Shown: in pieces, positions 48,049-57,978 of the stretch | How positions within the stretch are numbered: position 1 is the stretch's first letter | Layout of the letters: every line of letters starts with the position of its first letter | From: Acarospora socialis | Taxonomy: Eukaryota > Ascomycota > Lecanoromycetes > Acarosporales > Acarosporaceae | DNA: 64,000 nucleotides | Assembly: GCA_025617375.2 (NCBI GenBank) | Contig: JAMYGW020000012.1 | Location: 62,001-126,000, forward strand | Reading direction: 5' to 3' | Notes under the pieces: model-generated | Database searches by the model: none | Seen by the model: the letters and a program-made list of their open reading frames with translations, nothing else | What the model was told of the DNA's origin: nothing | Made by a program: the position numbers and the translations under genes

Positions 48049-48480
48049 ATGTGCAGACTGCTCGCCTACCCACCACGTCCGATACCTTGCGAGGGCTCAA
48101 TCCACAACCTAGCTTGCGGCCACCGCGTCCGTTCAAGCAGCCCAGCATGCCGCGGTAACTGCGCTAGCCCCGGCTTCGGCGCCAAGACCCGTGGGCTTTT
48201 CCGGTGCAAGGCATGCAACGACCTTTTGGACCGTAGAAAGGTCTGGGATTATCAATGCGAGATTCAGGACCTGCGAGATTTCATTCTCGCGGCTCGACTC
48301 CACAGCGGGGCGTGCGCGCGAGAGATCGAGGCTGCCGAGGACCAGATTGACATCCTTGAGATACGGATGAGGGAGGTGGCGGGATGGGAGGCTGTCGGTC
48401 CCTTCCTGGCGCAATGTGAGTCGATCATCCAGTCGAACCACGATCGTGACATGGCCGAATGGTGGAATTACGACATCTGA
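48049..48480 (+). CDS. Small Cys-rich hypothetical protein
   Basis: A single exon of 143 aa. The ATG at 48049 is preferred because it starts the Cys-rich part, MCRLLAYPPRPIPCEGSIHN; the open frame continues upstream to 47905 but that part looks like untranslated leader. The first 65 residues hold Cys and His residues (C2, C14, ACGH, ACRGNC, then FRCKACND) that could bind zinc. The second half is acidic and helical (ACAREIEAAEDQIDILEIRM). There is no signal peptide. Short Cys-rich proteins of this shape occur in moulds without known function. The reading frame has sensible codon use; function unknown. Confidence 0.5.
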   Translation: MCRLLAYPPRPIPCEGSIHNLACGHRVRSSSPACRGNCASPGFGAKTRGLFRCKACNDLLDRRKVWDYQCEIQDLRDFILAARLHSGACAREIEAAEDQIDILEIRMREVAGWEAVGPFLAQCESIIQSNHDRDMAEWWNYDI

Positions 48481-48875
48481 CATTGACGCCTTGCGATCAA
48501 TCTAATGCAATCTTCAACACCAAATACCACTCGCTTCCATGAAATCTTTATGCCAGTAGTCGAGTCAAATTATTCTAGAAACTGCAATATGACAATACAA
48601 GTTGCGAGCTCTAATCTAACCCTATTTATCCTACTCCTCGTGTAATGTTTGCCCTACTGTCAAGCACACCTCCCGTGTTGCGATTCTCAGTAATTAGTCG
48701 GAGAGCTTTGAATAGAGCGTTTAGCTCTCATGGGAGCTTGATGGATGTGAAGGCTTCCCTTAGTCTGCAGGACCAAACCTGGATGGTTAGCTGCTCGTTC
48801 CATTCCGAGTTGAAAGCGTGTGCATCTGGCATAGATAAAATTGCCTACATAGAATAATGTAACATGAGTTCAATC
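48481..48875. other. Intergenic 5' of the 5S rRNA gene
   Basis: Nothing recognised. A short frame at 48645-48857 has no features. Confidence 0.35.
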
Positions 48876-48994
48876 ACATACGGCCATAGACTGTGGATCA
48901 CTGGGCATCCCGTCCGCTCTGCCATACATAAGCCAGATAGCGGCGGATTAGTAGTTGGGTCGGTGACGACCAGCGAATACCCGCTTCTGTATGT
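48876..48994 (+). rRNA. 5S ribosomal RNA
   Basis: It is 119 nt, starting ACATACGGCCATAG and ending TTCTGTATGT. The ends pair as helix I (ACATAC with GTATGT). The internal control region is intact: TTAGTAGTTGGGTCGGTGAC resembles the fungal consensus TTAGTAGTTGGGTGGGTGAC, and the changed bases stay paired in helix IV (GTCG-GTGA-CGAC). Pol III T runs follow at once (GTTTTGCTTTT). A lone 5S gene, rather than a copy in the rDNA unit, is normal in Pezizomycotina. It differs from remembered mould 5S at several positions (for example GACTGTGGATCACTGGG), so it could be a variant class or an ageing copy, though base pairing argues for function. Confidence 0.85.
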
Positions 48995-49169
48995 TTTGCT
49001 TTTCGTCTTTCTATTCTTTTATTTGTTTTTGCCATTCTCCATTTAGCTGTATGAATAGGCTGAAAGTAAACTGGATTTCGAGTGGAATGGAGGCATAGAC
49101 CTGGTAGGGTTCGTGCCGGCGGCATACATGGTTTCTCACTTCCACATTTGAATTTAGTAACTAGCGCTA

Positions 49170-49461
49170 CGGAGCCGTGTCCCCACTAGTAATGCCCACG
49201 CGCTAACAGCTGACTAAGATCTCAAGATTTTTGGATCTTTCATTATGAACATACAGCATAATTTTCAGTTAACAGAATTTTCTTTAACTCTATCAGAAAT
49301 AGAAAATCTAGGATTAATATATATCTTTCAAAGAAGTAAAATCTATACTATGAAAGCGCAAAAGTTGTGTCGCTCAAACAATATAATTTACATTTGATGG
49401 TGTTCTGGGATCCCTTAGTCGGATTTAGCGCGTGGGGCATTACTAGTGGGACACAGCTCCG
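49170..49461. mobile_element. MITE-like element, TA-flanked, 292 bp
   Basis: Inverted ends of about 45-50 bp begin CGGAGC(C/T)GTGTCC and share CACTAGTAATGCCC and CACGCGCTAA. The left arm is about 49170-49219 and the right arm about 49413-49461. Both ends are flanked by TA (49168-49169 and 49462-49463). The interior is AT-rich and has no open frame. The ends differ from the 2.8-kb and 49.5-kb elements, so it is a separate family. The TA target again fits Tc1/mariner-type movement; no parent transposase is present here. Confidence 0.8.
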
Positions 49462-49483
49462 TACTTTTTAAGCCTAAGAAGTA

Positions 49484-49724
49484 CGAAGGCGATTGGCAAA
49501 ATTCTCCGCCACCTCCCGACTTTGCATTCAGGGAAATATTGAGAACAATGACCCACAATTCCAACCAACAGAGCTCAGATACGTGTCTCTCTACCACTTG
49601 TATCTCAAGATTTAGTTGAATTACAACTCATCAAGCTTATGTTGACCAAGTAGTTCTGAGTGAAGGGCCCCCGGTAGGTAGGGTGGATTCTGGAGGCGGC
49701 GGAGAATTTTGCCAATCGCCTTCG
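49484..49724. mobile_element. MITE-like element, TA-flanked, 241 bp
   Basis: Inverted ends of 33 bp (49484-49516 and 49692-49724) differ at one base. They begin CGAAGGCGATTGGC and include AAAATTCTCCGCC. TA flanks both ends (49482-49483 and 49725-49726); the flank can also be read as a GTAC palindrome. It starts only 22 bp after the end of the neighbouring 292-bp element and is unrelated to it by sequence. No coding capacity. Confidence 0.8.
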
Positions 49725-49833
49725 TACATATCTATTTAACGGGCAGAAGGTCGAGACCACGGCTAGTAGACTCTTCAATTTCTACACAGAACATATGTAA
49801 CATATGTTGAGTATGTACAAATGTTTGATCAGA

Positions 49834-51264
49834 TCATGGCGGAGGGTTCAGATCCAAGCCCTCCACAGTGAGCTTGAAGGCGTCACTCCTCGAGTAACTA
49901 CCAGCCACATCCAGATCTAGTCGCCCCCTCTCACAGTCCTCAAAGTCCACCTTGACAATAAGAAGCCCTCCATCCTCGACATCCCACAACGGTCCCGCAA
50001 GTACCTCTCCCATGGGGTTTATGATGCACGACCCACCACGGCTGACGAAGTCTTCATCCTCTGCGGCTGACTTGGAAGATGCTTGTGCTTTCTAGGAAGG
50101 GAATAGAAGTAAGCTTGTGCATATGAAACTGGGTTGGTCCGAGATAATTCTAGATTCTCACCGTAAATGTCTCCCGACCGTTAACGGCATGGGATTCGAC
50201 ATGATTTTTCTCGTCATCATCATCTTCTATAGCGTTGGCCTGATCTGAGGTAGACCCATCCATGGTCATTGCCGTGACTGCACCAGGTTTCGACGACTTC
50301 GCATCCGCAGGAGGCCAGGTAATCTCATGGTTGTCTTCCGTCTTCGTTATCGTCGATCGCCGACGGTTTCGGTGTTGGTCGGCACTTTTGATCCGACCAT
50401 GACCTCCGTCAAATACCCTGGGCGATTCGCCTCGGATCCATGGTGGCAGATTCTTTCGTCTCACGCACTGGTTTGCGCTCAATACAACCGCTCTCCCTTC
50501 GCTCGCGATGGTGCGCATCAAAGGCAACCACGTATCCCGAGCATCTGCGGTCGGAGCGAGGTAGAGATTGACGTTTTGCGAGTACAGGCTGTATCTGAGC
50601 AGGGGCATATAATTTTCCCAGCAGATGGCGGCAGCAAGCGTGAGCTTAACGCCAGCGATGGTAGTCGTAATCGCGCGTAAGGTTGACGGCGACCCTTGAG
50701 CCCAGATCAGTCGCTCGCTACCCGTCTGGAGAGCGACCGCTATCAGCTTCCAGGCCCGGCAGTACTCGGTGAAAGGTTGACACTGACCGGCATGACCTTC
50801 CTTCGCTTTCCTATCACGCCCAACGTGGGGCAGACGTAGACGACAGCGCAGTAGAGACTCCCTCCACTCCTCTCCACCAGGCCCGTCACCAGGAAGACGC
50901 CGGTCTCCCTCGCAATCTTTTCCAGTTCTTCTCTCGTGCCATCGCCCCGATAGGTTTTGCCTCTGGCGACCGGTAGTCTCTTCTCGATCCAGTCGTCGCC
51001 TGCCCCTTGGGGCGTATCTCCCAAATCGACGGCACTGTGGAAGTACTGCAGAAACTGTTCCCTGCCGGAGGGTTCCCGCGCGCCGACGGCGGCGCCAAAG
51101 GTGCAGGTACGCGGGTAGCCGCCTAGGTAGGCTTCCGGAAAGAGGACGAGGTGCACACCTGATTCGGCCGCTTGATGTGTGGTCGAGGAGAGGGCGGCGA
51201 GGGTGGCTGAGGTGGTTGGAAGGGTGTGAGATTGAGACACGGCTACTTTAAGAAGCTGTGGCAT
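49834..51264 (-). CDS. Nitrilase (carbon-nitrogen hydrolase)
   Basis: Three exons on the minus strand, 51264-50788, 50725-50162 and 50091-49834, give 432 aa. The catalytic triad of the superfamily is present: Glu44 in [14 protein letters not shown], Lys156 in GKRRKVMP and Cys194 in [11 protein letters not shown]. The introns 50787-50726 (GTCAGT..CCAG) and 50161-50092 (GTGAGA..CTAG) restore [18 protein letters not shown] and the C-terminal [19 protein letters not shown]. True nitrilases turn nitriles into carboxylic acids and ammonia. A Ser/Asp-rich insertion of about 70 residues ([20 protein letters not shown] to [14 protein letters not shown]) sits before the last exon and is not part of the usual fold. 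Substrate unknown; relatives include cyanide-hydratase-like and arylacetonitrilase types. Confidence 0.88.
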
Positions 51265-51926
51265 GATCAAGGCGGACTTCAGCTCCTGGCAAGTATCAGG
51301 CACGTAATATCAATGAGGGAAGAGACAGTCGTTGCTACTACATAGTACTTTTACAAAGGTATGTGCCTGAGTATTAAAGTCTTTACGGCATACCGTTGTT
51401 CGGGAGTTGCAAATGGGGGGCCCGGCTGGGTCGAATAAGGTTACCTCAAACAATGCGGGGCACTGTGGGTTCCCGCGGCTGCCCTGGAACGACATCTTGA
51501 AGATATATATTGTAAGTCTTACATGTATAGATACCATACCTTCCTTAGTGAATGATATATACAACTATAGCACCCTCTCCCAGATTTATCATCTCAAAAT
51601 CACCCTTGGTCTGATCGCCATGGTATCCGAGTCATTCCAGCAAGCCGCATAGACAGACGGGCTACCATCGCCCTCCATTTTCATTGTGAAGGTGAAGGTC
51701 GATGCACGAAAATCCACGACCAGGTACCTGCAAATGCGTCCGCGTGGGCTAGGCATAATGACCATGACTTGGATCCAGGATAAGTTGTTCAAACAAGAGT
51801 CAGTCAATACCGTTTCGCCTGATCGATGATCGGAATTGAGAAGCCGGTTGTTGTAGTACTCGCTCCTCAGACCGTTTCCTTCGAACAGTAACGATCCAAG
51901 AACTTGAATGCGGAGACTTTAACGTC
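51265..51926. other. Intergenic, nothing recognised
   Basis: It lies between the start of the nitrilase and the stop of PSD, both on the minus strand. A 72-codon minus-strand frame (51589-51807) lacks any domain. Confidence 0.4.
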
Positions 51927-53741
51927 CTACTCCTCGTCCACCCAGCCTATTGCTTGTCCCACTTTGACCCTTTGGCCCTGTTCGACGCTCCATTGCCAAC
52001 CTCCCTTGTTCTTGTCGCCTTCCGAGGCTCCAGCAACGCCTTTCCTACCACCCTTTGGCGCTTCGAACACCAGTACTATGGAGCTTCCCAGTGCAAACCC
52101 TCCCATTTCTTCTCCTCTTTTGAGCGCGTACCCTCCTAGCACCTTACTCGCCGAGTGATATGTCGCCTCCGCGTAACCTGAGTAAGGCTTTCCACGCTTG
52201 GCCGCCTCCTCCGCCGCCTTATCGGCGGCCGTGTCGGTGGTCAAGCTGTTGGTCCGGAGTTCCCGATCGAAGTTGATCCTGATCGAACCAACATTTGTTG
52301 CGCCCACAGGCGTGTAACTGAAAAATCCCCACCGCCAACGCCCAAGTAAGACAACGCGTTCGTTGAGGGTGAACAAGCCGGGCAATGTACGCTGCAGATA
52401 TGGTGACACGCTGTACAGCTCTCCAGCAAAGTGACGTCGCTTCTCAACAACCCAGAATGTGGGTGAATGGAAGCGGTGGTAATCACCCGGCGCGAGGTAG
52501 ACGACAAGATAGTAGAGGCCAGTCTCTTTCTTTCCATCGGATGGCGCATACCAGTGGCTGGATCTATCCCCGAGCGCCAAATCAGCGCGTACCTCTGCCT
52601 CGGAGGCGGTTTTGGGGGTAGTGGAAGCGTCCGTGGGCGACGGTGGTTGCGAGCCGTGCTGAGCAGGTCCCGAGAGCAGGTCGGGTAAAGTGTACGAGAT
52701 ACCGTTTACGTTTGCAAACTCTTCGTCACTAGCTCTGACAACATCTTCGTCCCCGATCTTTACACGAGACTGAGCTTTATTGGCTGGGTCATCCTTCGTG
52801 GAAAAGATGTTTGAAGGCGCCGAAGGATTAGGGGTTGTTTGAGGGTCAGGCCCGCCCAAGAGAGCGTCGAGACTGTAGGTCATGCCTTTGACTTGTTCTA
52901 CCTCGCCATTTTCGATGCTACCAAACTGCAGAACGCGACCGTCCGCTGGAGAAAGAAGGGCCGTAGGATTCGGATCAAGTGGCCGAACGCCAGGCTTTAG
53001 CGTGCGGTAAAAGAATGACGCCAGATTAGGATATGTATGGAGATCGGGCTCCGACACCTCGGAGAGACTGATGATCGAACCATGAGCTGTGACCCTTCCT
53101 TGCATACGGTGAATCCAATCTTACTTCACGCCGAATATCCAAGCGTACAGCTTGAAGCCAGGTACTCGAAGGTAGTATGGAATCTCCAACTCATTGAAGC
53201 GGCCCCATACTCTAGATATAGCTTTCAGAGGCAAAGTAGACATGACTTGAACCTGCCTATCCACGTCCCAACATCAGCTTCACATCCTCAGGGGTCAATC
53301 CGAGTCTGCGTACCATGGCCCGCTAGGTCGAATTCTCCTCCTCTTCTTTGATTTACCCCCGTCACCATTGTCTCCGGGAGCAGAAAGTGTCCGCTCATTC
53401 TCCTCTTCCGCTTGCCTAACTTGCTCCCGTTGTTGTACCCGGTACAGTTGCGCAAGGCCTAGAAAGCCAATACCTACTCCGACAGGAATGGGGTACCATT
53501 CGATTTTCGTTCCCCGCCATGCAGTACGTAATCGTGAACCAAACGATCCTCTGCCGTATTGCTGGTGATAGTCGTGGTGGTGCGCAGACGAAGTGAACTT
53601 TCGCGGCGACAAGATAGAGTGTCTACACATCCATGGCGCCTGAACAGATAGTGGTGATGGCAAAGACTTGCCGCCGGGAGGTCGAAGGCGTAGCGCTCTC
53701 GGGCTACATACGACCCTCTCGTTTTGCTTCGCCAGCATCAT
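51927..53741 (-). CDS. PSD1: Phosphatidylserine decarboxylase, mitochondrial type
   Basis: Three exons on the minus strand, 53741-53314, 53256-53125 and 53067-51927, give 566 aa. The N-terminus is Arg-rich ([14 protein letters not shown]) and is followed by one inner-membrane helix ([16 protein letters not shown]). The introns 53313-53257 and 53124-53068 restore [20 protein letters not shown] and [19 protein letters not shown]. Catalytic features are [13 protein letters not shown], the substrate-site block [12 protein letters not shown], and the self-cleavage site [13 protein letters not shown], where the Ser becomes the pyruvoyl group. It makes phosphatidylethanolamine in mitochondria. Loops holding [14 protein letters not shown] and [13 protein letters not shown] are low-complexity insertions common in moulds. 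Confidence 0.93.
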
Positions 53742-54141
53742 TACGGCCTGAGTACACTTTCCTGCATAGGTCAATGACAAGCAAGAGCCGTACCTAGGGT
53801 AGAGTTATAGTACCAGGTAGATTGGTAGGTGGTCTTCTTCCTTAGGGGGGTACCCTGGAGCGGAGCGAGTACGTACAGCCTCCGCAGGCGGTGAATGTTC
53901 CTGCCACCTCACCTCTTCCCCGTCCGGTCCATGATCAAGACAACGTAGCTTCTGATGTTTACTTACTCCGAACTGAGGATCATTCACTTTAGACGGCTGA
54001 CCGGGAAACAAGATAAACCATATAGACGGGAGAGGAACCTTTGACCTCCTTCTATGATTCACATCCATCTGGAACAAAGGCCATAAGATATAGTGGCTTG
54101 CCCTACAGATTGGATCGTACGAGAGAGCGAAGATCAAAGAC
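53742..54141. promoter_or_regulatory. Divergent promoter region (PSD1 / USA1-like)
   Basis: This is a 400-bp gap between two divergent genes. It holds GGTACC and GGTAGG words near 53813-53851. No other feature recognised. Confidence 0.4.
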
Positions 54142-56582
54142 ATGGACCTGGACATGAGTAAGGCATCATTCAAAGAACTAGCTCCACCTGCAGCAGATGA
54201 TCCATCGCCGAAGCCTCAGACCATCTTCTTGCATATACTTTCACCGTCGTCAGAAGTACCTGACAAGCTTACCTTTCCTGCAATACCTGTAAACACTACA
54301 GTGGAGGAGCTGAAGAACAAGATACAAGATGCCATAGCCACAAAGCCGTCGCCTGGAAGGCAGAGGCTGATTTACAGAGGAAAGGCTTTGATCAAACCCA
54401 CCGATACTATGAAAGATGTTTTTGGACAAGAGGCCGTAAGGCTACGAAACCCCTAGAAGAACAGTGATATACCCTGACGGATTCTATATAGGTTGATGAT
54501 CCTGTGGCACACAGTCTGCATCTGGTGCTCCCTCCGGTGCTTGCTCCTCCAAACATTACGCCGCCCTCGGCTCCAGCTAGCAGTACCGCTCCCAGTATAC
54601 CAAGCACAACTCCTTTGCGGAGCCTTCATGTACCTCCGAGAGGTGCAAGCCAGGAACAGCTTTTCTCTTCCGCCCAAAACCGCACAGAAAGTTCTCAGCA
54701 ACCTCCACCTACTGTGGCAAGCGGAGGGCTTCAGAGTCATCACCCACCCATCCACAATGGGCATAATGGCTTAGCCCATGCCCACGGACAGATACCACCA
54801 CATATTCAAGCGGCCATGAATAGCCACTTCGCGGCACTGAGCCAGCAGCTCGGTCAGCAGTTGGCGATGGGAGCTATGACTCCTCCTACGATGCCGGCTC
54901 GGCCCGTACAGTCCAATCATTTACATCACTTCTCGACCAGCACCCAGCCTTCTTTCCAACAAGTCATTACGCAACAGCAGCAGGCAAGGGCTACTGCAGG
55001 GAGGCAAGGGGTAGCAGATGTTCCCATCGTGGAACCTTCACAGACTCAGACGACAACACCGAATCAAGCAACACCTACACTCCCACCGACGCCGTCTGAT
55101 AATTCCGACTTGCTTGCGCCTGACGTACATGGACCGAACACTAACAATTGGCATATTACTGTCAACGAAAGTACGATAACTATACCCACCGCACATGCTG
55201 GTTATGGTGCTACGGCTGGCACGAACACAGTTCCCTTAGCTCCTGTCGGTGTTCAAGGAGCTTTTAATGACCCTGCTAATGCCGTTGCCTTGTCTGTGGT
55301 CGGACATTCAGGCGCCGCCACTGAATCAAACCGTACAGCATTCCACTCCCAGCCTCCTGGTCTGGAAACTTCTGGTAGAGGCCGAGTACAATATAACGAC
55401 AGCGTACAGCAAGGGATCGTTAACTTGGAGAGAATGCTTGCAGGCGGGTTGGTGCCTTCCCAAGATCAGATAAATGCGCTCCGTTCGCAAATCAGCGAAA
55501 TTGGGAGGCACCGGAATGTTTTCTTCCAAGGTCTCGAGAGCATGCTAAGTAGTCGTTTATCAAACATATCAGGAAGGGCTTCACAGATGGGAAGAAACTC
55601 TGGCGGAGACGCTACTGCTTCCGCGAACTTGGCACAAGTTGTGTCCATGCCAGAAAGTGTAACTCCAATGGTGTATTTACTTTCTGCGCCATCGGGCCCT
55701 CATGCGTTACTGGTCTCACCCTTAGGTCTATACGGTACAAGTCCCCGGACCATTCCCTTTCGCAATGATTCTGCGCCTCATACGACGAATTATCAGCAGC
55801 GGCATCGGACTCGACCCCAAGCTTTTAACGGCGTGGAAGACCTCCGCGGGCACCAACAAGCAAGGCAGCGCCCCCCAGACCCTGTACAACCTGTCGCGCA
55901 GGACCAGGTCCAAGCTCGCGACTTAGCCCGCATACTCTTGCCTTTTGGCGGACATCTTTGGCTCTTTGTCCGTCTTTTTGGCTTCGTTTATTTCTTCACC
56001 CCCGGTGGAGGCTGGCGTCGTGCAGCCGTGTTCGCTGTTTCCGCTCTCGTAGTTCTCTTCCTTCAATCCGGTTTCTTCCGTCCAATTTACCGAGCAGTTT
56101 GGGAACCGTTCAGAAGGCATGTGGAAGGTTTGATGCCACTAGCAGATAACGGTCGCCGCGATGTAGGTGGCGTTCAGGGTGCCGTTCCCAACAATGGCGG
56201 TAATGAAGTCCAAGCACGGGCTGTTCACATACCTGACGTACGTCAAGCGGCGGAAAGATTGCTCAGAGAGCGTGAGCGGCGGGGCTTCTCGGTTGTCAGG
56301 CAGTATCTGCGAAGTTTCGAGAGGGCGGTGGCTATTTTCTTTGCCAGCCTAGTGCCTGGGATTGGCGAAAGACATATTGCCGCTCGAGACACGGCGGAGG
56401 CGGTCAGGCTAGTCGAACAACTGGAAAGAGAGGGAGTTGGGGCGGGGAGGGAGGAAGTTGCAGAGGAACCAGGCGTTGGAGAACCCAGTCGAGGCGAAAC
56501 AACTACAGATACAGCCGCCGACGACCGAAACGAGGAGGACCGCGGTGCCATGCATAATCAACCGCCGGTGGTCGAGATCTGA
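54142..56582 (+). CDS. Ubiquitin-like domain ER membrane protein (Usa1/HERP-like)
   Basis: Two exons, 54142-54435 and 54492-56582, give 794 aa. A ubiquitin-like fold spans about residues 27-112 (IFLHILSPSSEVPDKLTFPA, VEELKNKIQDAI, RQRLIYRGKALIKPTDTMKD). The intron (GTAAGG..ATAG) joins VFGQEA to VDDPVAHSLHLVLPP, finishing the fold. A long disordered Pro/Ser/Gln-rich region follows, then paired membrane segments near 480-535 (HLWLFVRLFGFVYFFTPGGG, AVFAVSALVVLFLQSGFF) with the loop typical of HERP and Usa1. Yeast Usa1 scaffolds the Hrd1 ligase for ER-associated degradation. The match rests on domain order rather than on strong motif identity. Confidence 0.75.
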
Positions 56583-57978
56583 TATGCATTTCTTAGTCGA
56601 TCTATGTCATACTCGGACGGGGTATCATGGTGCAGGTTCCCATATATCGAGACTATCTGGTCAGCACATATGTATGGATTGCCAGTGTTATAAGGCGTTC
56701 AGTTCGCCCAAGGTCGGTGCGGAGATGGGCATGTCTAGCACTCGGGGTTTCTCGCCAGTCTTGGGTGATATGCCCTCTATCATGCAGGCGCTAACTCGAT
56801 CGATCACTTTGGGGTTCAAGCTAGATGTGCGAATAGACATGGTCTTGGTTTTATCATCGATCAATAAACATATTAATCTGTTACAGAGAGAGGAGAGACT
56901 GGGGGATGCTCCGCCCCGTATCGGTGCCTCTCGGCTTCACCTCAGAACGTTCAAGGTTACCTACTAGTTCCTCGCCAGACGAGGAACGTTGTCGGCGCAC
57001 TGTCATTTACTCATCACGAAACTCATCTTCAACAGAAGCCGCTGCTCACTTGGACCCTGCCGAGGGTTAGCGTCCTTACATGCTTACGGTAGCACAACGC
57101 AAAGTCATTATCATTCTGGAGGCGCATTGAGTGTGCAGCAGGCGAGAAACGGCGTTGACTAGTAGGCGAGGAGGCGAAACGGTCAAGAAGGGGTGCAAAC
57201 GTGAACAATTCCCTGTTGAGATCAAAGCATAGATTACATTTATGTCAAGGGCAAGATAAGGGAGTGTGGAGTGGGACGATGCCGATCTGAACACAGATGA
57301 CAGAGCCTGTGACGACCATGAAACGGTCCATGGCAGATGTAAGTACTTACGATGAACGAGTAAGGTAGGTAGGTAACACACACGCCACTCGAGCCATGAC
57401 CTTCTCCTACCTAAGGTACAAAGTACCTACTTTAGTACTCAGTAAGGTCGTAACAGTTTAGGTACCCTGGAATGGTCCAAACTACAAGGTATTTTGTACT
57501 TCGTACCAGGTCCGGTACCTTAGATTAGTAAGCACTGATGACGCGTAGGTAAGGGTTGTATACTGACTACCTTATGTACATGTATCAGAAAATGTCGATG
57601 TGTTCGTCAAAGCCCGAGTTGCATAAAGCCAATACCTTACGTCCATCTCTCGTTCTCTGGCCTCCGGGAGCGAAAGTGTTTCTACCTAGTACTTTAAATT
57701 GACTGAGAAGATTTTTGTGCCAAGATTATGTTGTGCTTGGTGGGGTGGTCCTTCACTTCACTGTAGTGTGACGGACAAGCTGCAATTCCCTCTTTCCTCT
57801 TCTCTACTCTTCACTTACTCTCGTCCCAGCCTCAAACTGCTGTTTGATTGTTTCCCACCGCCAAGCCGTTGAAGCTGATGTAGAAATGGCTTGAATTTGT
57901 TCTCCTTACCATGCTTTACGTCCTCAGAAACCTGTCAGAATTATCAATTGCTGGACAATTCCGCAATTGATTTGCACA
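56583..57978. promoter_or_regulatory. Long intergenic region with TACCTA/GGTACC motif cluster and CT-rich leader
   Basis: Between about 57355 and 57590 the sequence is packed with TAGGTA, CCTACC, GGTACC, AGTACT and AAGGTA words, many forming partial palindromes. Further on, about 57785-57850 is CT-rich (CCCTCTTTCCTCTTCTCTAC), typical of fungal promoters near the start of transcription. No supported gene: the frames at 56437-56967 and 57076-57381 have no signature. The likely target is the CAS1-domain gene downstream. Confidence 0.5.

Noticed and set aside
56437-56967. 176-codon plus-strand frame overlapping the USA1-like C-terminus
   Set aside because: It is an out-of-frame shadow of the real exon that continues into the 3' region.
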